Source: Scatomorpha pullicola (GTDB lineage Bacteria > Bacillota > Clostridia > Oscillospirales > Oscillospiraceae). From it: a DNA stretch of 11,250 bases. The stretch covers positions 1 to 11,250 of the forward strand of contig DVJU01000043.1 in NCBI GenBank assembly GCA_018716545.1, read 5' to 3'. The notes below the pieces were generated by a model. It was given only the letters and a program-made list of their open reading frames with translations. It did not search any database and was not told where the DNA came from. Positions 6,603 through 11,250 of this stretch are shown here, in pieces. Every line of letters starts with the position of its first letter. Within the stretch, counting starts at the first letter, position 1. The position numbers and the translations under genes were made by a program.

Positions 6603-6631
6603 TTTAAGTTTGCCTCAGGCTGTGGTATAGT
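6603..6631 (+). promoter_or_regulatory. Extended -10 promoter of rlmB
   Basis: TATAGT at 6626-6631 is preceded by TGG, giving an extended -10. The -35 region TTTAAG (6603-6608) is weak, at 17 bases. Initiation near 6638 would leave about 30 bases before ATG 6669. The architecture resembles the phosphorylase promoter (strong extended -10, poor -35). Confidence 0.65.
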
Positions 6632-6668
6632 TGTATCTGTATCACTATGTGCAATACGGAGGCGCGAG

Positions 6669-7445
6669 ATGGAAGACGAGCGCAGGAACGATCTTATAGA
6701 AGGGCGCAACGCCGTGAACGAGGCCATGCGCGCGGGCAGAGCCATAGACAAGCTCTTTGTCTCGCGCGGCTCCAACGACTCGGCGCTCGGGCGCATAATT
6801 TCCAGGGCGAAAGAGCGCGGCATCGCCGTGGTCACGGTGGACAGGCGCAAGCTGGATGAGATGAGCGTCACCGGCTCGCACCAGGGCGTCATCGCCATCG
6901 CCGCCGTAACCAGCTACGCCACGCTGGACGACATACTCGCGCTGGCGAAGCAGCGCGGCGAAGACCCCTTCGTCGTAGTCTGCGACGAGATAAGCGACGT
7001 GCACAATCTCGGCGCCATCATACGCTCGGCGGAGTGCGCCGGGGCGCACGGCGTGGTAATACCCAAGCGCCGCAGCGCGGGGCTCACCGCCGTGGTGGAC
7101 AAGACCAGCGCCGGGGCCGCGGAGTACCTGCCCGTGGCGCGCGTTCCGAACATCCCCGCCGCGCTGGAGGAGCTGAAAAGCCGCGGACTGTGGGTCTACG
7201 GCGCGGCAGCCGAGGGCTCCAGCCCGATGTGGCAGACCGAGCTCACCGGTTCTGTCTGCCTGGTGATAGGCTCCGAGGGCGAGGGGCTCGGCCGCCTTGT
7301 GCGCGAAAAGTGCGACGTGCTGGTCAGCATCCCCATGCACGGGCGCGTCAGCTCGCTCAACGCCTCGGCCGCGGCGGCTGTGCTGATATACGAAGTCCTG
7401 CGGCAGAGGACCGCCTCTGCCCGAGAGCGGGAACAACTCCGCTGA
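6669..7445 (+). CDS. rlmB: 23S rRNA 2'-O-methyltransferase of the SpoU/TrmH family (RlmB-like)
   Basis: It transfers methyl from S-adenosylmethionine to a ribose 2'-OH, in RlmB that of G2251 of 23S rRNA. The product has 258 residues. An N-terminal substrate-binding domain (IEGRNAVNEAM ..., about 8-80) is followed by the knotted SPOUT domain (about 98-245). Its three motifs are DEISDVHNLGAIIRSAECAG with Asn113 and Arg119, LVIGSEGEG (198-206) and IPMHGRVSSLNASAAAAVLI (221-240). ATG 6669 follows GGAGG by six bases; the open frame extends upstream only through promoter sequence. The IEGRNAV start is typical of RlmB rather than TrmH for tRNA, but target choice is by similarity only. The next gene begins 54 bases later without an obvious terminator. 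Confidence 0.93.
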   Translation: MEDERRNDLIEGRNAVNEAMRAGRAIDKLFVSRGSNDSALGRIISRAKERGIAVVTVDRRKLDEMSVTGSHQGVIAIAAVTSYATLDDILALAKQRGEDPFVVVCDEISDVHNLGAIIRSAECAGAHGVVIPKRRSAGLTAVVDKTSAGAAEYLPVARVPNIPAALEELKSRGLWVYGAAAEGSSPMWQTELTGSVCLVIGSEGEGLGRLVREKCDVLVSIPMHGRVSSLNASAAAAVLIYEVLRQRTASAREREQLR

Positions 7446-7499
7446 CGATTCTGCCTGACATATACACGCTGCCCGCGGGCGGTGAGAGGTGTTACATAG

Positions 7500-10037
7500 T
7501 TGCTCGATTTAGACAACCTGACAAACAACAATAATACGGATATAGATGATGATTTGAGCCTGGAGAGCATACTCGCGGAGTATGCGGATTTTGACGAAGA
7601 AAAGGCCGCCTCCCGAGAGACCGAAGCCCGCTCGAGGCAGATAGTCTACGAGGCTCTGGGCGAGACGGAGTTCTCAGGCGGCATAGACAGCCGCGAGGCC
7701 GAGGACACGGTGGACGCCTACTACGCCGAGCCGGAACCGTCTCCGGAGCCGGAGCGCGACTATTACCGCACGGCGATGAGCTATTCCAACCGGCTGCGCC
7801 GCAGCTTCGAGCGCTTCGGCAGCCGGATAAACGTCCCCGCCGAGGACGAGTACACTCCCGAGCCCGCCGGCGAGCCGGACTTCGCGCTGGACGACGACGT
7901 CAAGGTCTACCGCCCGCGCACCCAGCTCCCCGAGGGCGACGAGGACGTCAAGGTCTACGGCGCGGAGAAAAAGCGCGGCCTGGACAGCGTTATAGCCGAG
8001 GCGGAGCGGCGCAGCTCGCGCTGGAACCGCGAAGCGCCGGAGCGCGATTTTGTCCCGGCGGACACTGACTACGGCGCGGCGGACTACGACGTCCGCGACT
8101 ACGGCGGCGAGGCCGCAGCCTACGAGGCCAAAGACTACGCCGGGGACTTCGTCTCCGACGCCGACTACGACACGGACGCCTTCAGCTACGCCGACCCCGA
8201 CGGCGGGATACGCGAATACGGCTACGACGAGGGCGGCGACTACGAATACGCCGCGCCCGAGAGCGAGAACGCGCCGAGGCGCGAATACGGCAAGGCTCCC
8301 CGAGCCAACCCCATACTCGGCTTTTTGGCCGTGCTGGGCGTCAAGCTCAAAAACGCGCAGACCGCCGGAGCCGCCGCCACCGTGGAGGACGCGGAGGAGC
8401 TGGGCGAGGAGATGCCTGCCAAGAAGGCGGCGAAGTACTATGCCGGGAGCGTGAACTCCCTGCGCACCCGCTTCAAGCTCTCGCTGTTCCCCGCGCTGGC
8501 GCTGCTGTGGATATCGCTGGGTCTGCCCGCCTTCGGCGCGCTTGGCAGCGATCTGAAGGTCACCAGCCTGGTGTGCCTGGTGCTCGAGCTGGCAGTGGTC
8601 ATGCTGGGTCTGGACATATTCACCTCCGGGATAATGTCGCTTGTGCGCGGCCGCCCGGGTATGTGGACGCTGGTGTCCGTCGCCTGCGTCACCGGCGCGC
8701 TGGACGCCGCCGTGGCCTACGCCGTGGGCACCGCCGGATGGGGCTACCCCATGTGCGCCGCGTCGGCGCTCTCGATGGTCTTCGCGCTGTGGGGCGCGCT
8801 GCTGGAAGCCCGCGCGCTGCGCTTTTCCACCAAGGCCAAGGAGCTGGCCGTCGACCCCATGACCGTCACCGCCGAGAGCGGCGTAGACGGCCGGGAGGGC
8901 TCCGTGCTGCTCAAGTCCCGGCGCAGCCTGGACGGATGGCTGCACCGCTGTGAGGAGCCGGACGCCGCAGAGAGCTTTTTCTCCACCGCCTCGCCGTGGC
9001 TGCTGCTGGCCTCCGTTGTTCTCGCCCTGGCCGCCACGGTCATCACCAGGCAGTGGACGTACTTCTTCCGCGTGCTCGCCGCCACCACGGCGTGCACGGC
9101 GCCCTTCGTGGCGTTCATCGCCTGCCCCCTGCCCTATTTCCTGCTGGCTCTGCGCGCGTACAGGCGCGGCGCCGCCGTCGCAGGCTGGCCGGGCATGCGC
9201 GAGATCGGACGCGCCATGGGCATGGTCGTCACCGACAGCGACCTCTTTCCCGGCGACAGCATCAAGATCTCGTCCATCAGGATACTCGACGGTACGGTGC
9301 CCGAGCGCGTGATAGCAAACGCGGGCAGCGTCATCGTCGCCTCCGGCAGCGGGCTCTCCCCCCTGTTCGCGGAGCTTATGCGCCGCAACGGCTACGCCAT
9401 GCGCCGGGTCGAGGACTTCTGCTGCCACGAGGGCGGCGGACTCACGGCGCTGATCGCCGGAGAGGAAGTGCTCTGCGGCAGCGCGGCCTTCATGCGCCTG
9501 ATGGGCATAATGGTGCCGCAGAAGCTCGCGGACAAGAGCGCCGTGTTCATCTCCATCAGCGGCGTGCTCTCCGGGATATTCAACATCGAGTACACCCCGG
9601 TAAAGAGCGTGGGCAAGGCGCTGGCCGGCTGCCTCAAGCACCGCCGCGCGCCCATCTTCGCCGTGCGCGACTTCCTGGTCACCCCGCTCATGCTGAGCAG
9701 GAAGTACCACATCCCCACCGAGGGCTTCGACTTCCCGCTCTACGCCGTGCGCTACGCCGTATCGGCCACCGAGCCGGCCGAGGACAGCGTCGTCTGCGCC
9801 CTGCTGGCGCGCGAGGGTCTGGGCGGCTACATGGAGGTCTCGGGCTGCGGCCGCCGCTGCTATCTGTCCGCCAGCCTGGCCACCGTGCTCTCAGGCGTGG
9901 CCGCAGTCGCAGGCGTGCTGCTCGCCTTCGCGCTCTACGCCTTTGGCGGCGGCCTGACCACCGCCTGGCTCATCGCCTACATGGCCGTCTTCCTGCTGCC
10001 GAGCCTCATCGCCTCCTTCGTCAGCGCAAGGTTCTGA
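7500..10037 (+). CDS. Degenerate P1B-type ATPase-like membrane protein with long acidic N-terminus
   Basis: The product has 845 residues. TTG 7500 follows AGAGGTG by eight bases and directly follows an in-frame TAG, so it is the earliest start. Residues 1-260 are acidic, disordered-looking and rich in Asp-Tyr, with DVKVY twice. Predicted membrane segments lie near 328-350, 354-378, 389-411, 416-440, 500-516, 521-552, 795-817 and 821-841, the eight-helix plan of heavy-metal P1B pumps. SGIMSLVRGRPGMWTLVSVA and the following LLEARALRFSTKAKE match the MB-M1-M2 region. ACPLPYFLL (Ala541-Cys542-Pro543) matches the CPC helix, and RGAAVAGWPGMREIG then leads to TDSDLFPGD with Asp579 at the phosphorylation position. 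GGLTALIAGEEVLCGSAAFM resembles the nucleotide domain. DKTGT, TGE, TGDN and GDGxND are all absent and the A-domain loop is only about 55 residues. It is therefore probably not a pump; a structural or sensory role is possible. It may be co-transcribed with rlmB. Confidence 0.82.
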   Translation: MLDLDNLTNNNNTDIDDDLSLESILAEYADFDEEKAASRETEARSRQIVYEALGETEFSGGIDSREAEDTVDAYYAEPEPSPEPERDYYRTAMSYSNRLRRSFERFGSRINVPAEDEYTPEPAGEPDFALDDDVKVYRPRTQLPEGDEDVKVYGAEKKRGLDSVIAEAERRSSRWNREAPERDFVPADTDYGAADYDVRDYGGEAAAYEAKDYAGDFVSDADYDTDAFSYADPDGGIREYGYDEGGDYEYAAPESENAPRREYGKAPRANPILGFLAVLGVKLKNAQTAGAAATVEDAEELGEEMPAKKAAKYYAGSVNSLRTRFKLSLFPALALLWISLGLPAFGALGSDLKVTSLVCLVLELAVVMLGLDIFTSGIMSLVRGRPGMWTLVSVACVTGALDAAVAYAVGTAGWGYPMCAASALSMVFALWGALLEARALRFSTKAKELAVDPMTVTAESGVDGREGSVLLKSRRSLDGWLHRCEEPDAAESFFSTASPWLLLASVVLALAATVITRQWTYFFRVLAATTACTAPFVAFIACPLPYFLLALRAYRRGAAVAGWPGMREIGRAMGMVVTDSDLFPGDSIKISSIRILDGTVPERVIANAGSVIVASGSGLSPLFAELMRRNGYAMRRVEDFCCHEGGGLTALIAGEEVLCGSAAFMRLMGIMVPQKLADKSAVFISISGVLSGIFNIEYTPVKSVGKALAGCLKHRRAPIFAVRDFLVTPLMLSRKYHIPTEGFDFPLYAVRYAVSATEPAEDSVVCALLAREGLGGYMEVSGCGRRCYLSASLATVLSGVAAVAGVLLAFALYAFGGGLTTAWLIAYMAVFLLPSLIASFVSARF

Positions 10038-10044
10038 ATAAACC

Positions 10045-10079
10045 AAAACACGCACGCAAAAGCCGCGTGCGTGTTTTTT
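10045..10079 (+). terminator. Rho-independent terminator of the P-type ATPase-like gene
   Basis: ACACGCACGC (10048-10057) pairs perfectly with GCGTGCGTGT (10065-10074) around a seven-base loop. It is flanked by four A on the 5' side and a T run to 10079. It begins seven bases after the TGA stop. Confidence 0.9.
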
Positions 10080-10087
10080 CGTATGCG

Positions 10088-10119
10088 AAAACGCCGGCCG
10101 GGCAATTGCCCGGCCGGCG
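10088..10119 (-). terminator. Rho-independent terminator of the oxidoreductase gene
   Basis: A perfect 28-bp palindrome (arm CGCCGGCCGGGCAA, 10092-10105, centre AATT) is followed on the minus strand by TTTT (10088-10091). It lies 13 bases beyond the oxidoreductase stop codon. The T run is short but the stem is very GC-rich. Confidence 0.8.
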
Positions 10120-10132
10120 CATTTCAGTTTGC

Positions 10133-11250
10133 TTAGATCTTCATGCAGACGTCCCACGCACGCCAGATGACGGTGCGGAGGTTGCCGATGGAGACGCAGT
10201 CGCCCACGAGGTGGACCTTGCGGCTCGGCTTGGCGACGGGCGTCGGGACAAAGCCGATGGCGTTGACCACGTTGTCGCACTCTACCTCGGTGACGGAGCC
10301 GTCCTTGCCCTTGATGACCACGGAGCCGTCCTTGATTTCGCTGATGGTGCTCTCGAGGTAGATGGGCACCTTGTGGAACACCAGCGCCTCACGCAGATAG
10401 CTGGCGTTCGGCAGCGGAACCGCCGGGGTCGCGATGAGGTCGACGGCGTACTCGACGACTATCGGGTGCTTGCCCTCGAGCACCAGCTCGAGCGCCGCCT
10501 CGCAGCCGGACTGGCCGCCGCCGAAGATGACGACCTTGTCGCCGACGGGCTTCTTCTCGCGCAGCAGCTCGGTGAGCGTCATGCACTTGTTGAAGCCGGG
10601 GATGGGCATCGTGCGAGGCACGCTGCCGGTGGCGACGATGATCTCGTCGAAGCCGCCCAGGGTGCCGATATCGTTTATCTCGGTGTTGTAGCGCACCTCG
10701 ACGCCGGCCTTGACTATCTCACGGCGGTACCAGTCGATGAGCTCCTTGTCGTTCTCCTTGAAGGACATGCTGCTGGCCGTGATGAACAGGCCGCCCAGCG
10801 TGTCGGTCTTCTCGAACAGCACGGGCTTGTGGCCGCGCTTGGTGAGCATCAGCGCGCACTCCATGCCGCCGATGCCGCCGCCGATAACGGCGACCTTCTT
10901 CGGCTTGGTGGTGGGGACTATCTTGTACTTGTTGTGCTGCATCGTCGGCGGGGTCAGGGCGCAGCGAGCCAGGTGCATGGTGTCGTCCATGCTCTGGAGG
11001 TTGACCGTGCCCTTATACTTTGCAAAGTTGAAGCAGCCGTTGTGGCAGCGGATGCAGGGCTTGATGTCCTCCTCGCGGCCTTCCTGGAGCTTGTGTACCC
11101 ACTCGGGGTCGACCAGGTTCTGACGCGCGATGGCGACGGCGTCCAGCTTGCCGGCGGCGATTTCGCGCGCGGCGACTTCGGGCTCCATCTTACCGGCACA
11201 TACGACCGGGATGTCGCAGAAGTTCTTGATGTGCTCGACCTCGGCGAGGT
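10133..11250 (-). CDS. Old Yellow Enzyme/FadH-like flavin, Fe-S and NAD(P)H oxidoreductase (5' end outside window)
   Basis: The frame is open from 11248 to TAA 10133-10135, giving 371 C-terminal residues; numbers here count from the window edge. Residues 1-60 are the end of an FMN-binding TIM barrel (DIPVVCAGKMEP, DAVAIARQNLVDPEW). Cys65, Cys68, Cys72 and Cys96 are the likely 4Fe-4S ligands. An FAD-binding motif KVAVIGGGIGGMECA (118-132) and a NAD(P)H-binding motif VVIFGGGQSGCEAA (239-252) follow, and the end is HLVGDCVSIGNLRTVIWRAW. This order matches 2,4-dienoyl-CoA reductase (FadH), enoate reductases and the bile-acid enzymes BaiCD/BaiH. They reduce conjugated C=C bonds in the cytosol, usually as a redox sink in anaerobes. 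The substrate cannot be read from this part. The third and fourth cysteines are 23 residues apart, against 11 in E. coli FadH as I recall it. Confidence 0.92.
   Translation of the reverse strand, partial: LAEVEHIKNFCDIPVVCAGKMEPEVAAREIAAGKLDAVAIARQNLVDPEWVHKLQEGREEDIKPCIRCHNGCFNFAKYKGTVNLQSMDDTMHLARCALTPPTMQHNKYKIVPTTKPKKVAVIGGGIGGMECALMLTKRGHKPVLFEKTDTLGGLFITASSMSFKENDKELIDWYRREIVKAGVEVRYNTEINDIGTLGGFDEIIVATGSVPRTMPIPGFNKCMTLTELLREKKPVGDKVVIFGGGQSGCEAALELVLEGKHPIVVEYAVDLIATPAVPLPNASYLREALVFHKVPIYLESTISEIKDGSVVIKGKDGSVTEVECDNVVNAIGFVPTPVAKPSRKVHLVGDCVSIGNLRTVIWRAWDVCMKI

Noticed and set aside
7674..9710. 678-codon minus-strand open frame
   Set aside because: Shadow of the 845-aa gene: low complexity, His/Gly/Ala/Arg-rich, no ribosome binding site or domain.

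Overview
The window looks like a chromosomal segment of a GC-rich, low-redundancy Bacillota genome. A clostridial relative of the Oscillospiraceae type is my best guess. The basis is the T-box leader, the strong AGGAGG-type ribosome binding sites, the cysE-cysS pair, a pyrimidine-nucleoside phosphorylase of Firmicutes type and GTG/TTG starts. The left ~200 bases are clearly more AT-rich than the rest and carry the 3' end of an unrelated gene, so the left edge is probably the border of an acquired island.

Layout. 1-196: C-terminal fragment of an AT-rich gene. 197-620: no gene; two tandem ~156-bp units, each built from two T-tract-associated hairpins, then a strong terminator. 659-1059 (minus): remnant of a small membrane protein with a probable 1-nt deletion and an in-frame amber codon. 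1316-3783: a cysteine-responsive operon made of a sigma-A-like promoter, a T-box leader with a UGC specifier, cysE (serine O-acetyltransferase) and cysS (cysteinyl-tRNA synthetase) overlapping by ATGA, and a hairpin shared with the convergent unit. 3797-5996 (minus): a promoter, pyrimidine-nucleoside phosphorylase and, two bases later, a metallo-beta-lactamase-fold protein of the COG1237 type. 5980-6495 (minus): an unrecognised 171-aa two-domain protein. 6603-10079 (plus): rlmB (23S rRNA 2'-O-methyltransferase), then an 845-aa membrane protein that I read as a catalytically degenerate P1B-type ATPase with a long acidic N-terminal extension. 10133-11250 (minus): the C-terminal two thirds of an Old Yellow Enzyme/FadH-like flavin, Fe-S and NAD(P)H oxidoreductase that runs off the right edge.

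How the genes relate. The cysE-cysS operon ties cysteine synthesis and cysteine charging to the level of uncharged tRNA-Cys. The phosphorylase unit belongs to nucleoside salvage, with an MBL-fold partner of unknown substrate. The most unusual item is the P-type ATPase-like protein. It keeps the membrane plan, a CP motif and the Asp at the phosphorylation position, but it has lost the DKTGT, TGE, TGDN and GDGxND motifs. I see no CRISPR array, tRNA, rRNA, transposase or integrase gene, and nothing that amounts to a complete new defence system.
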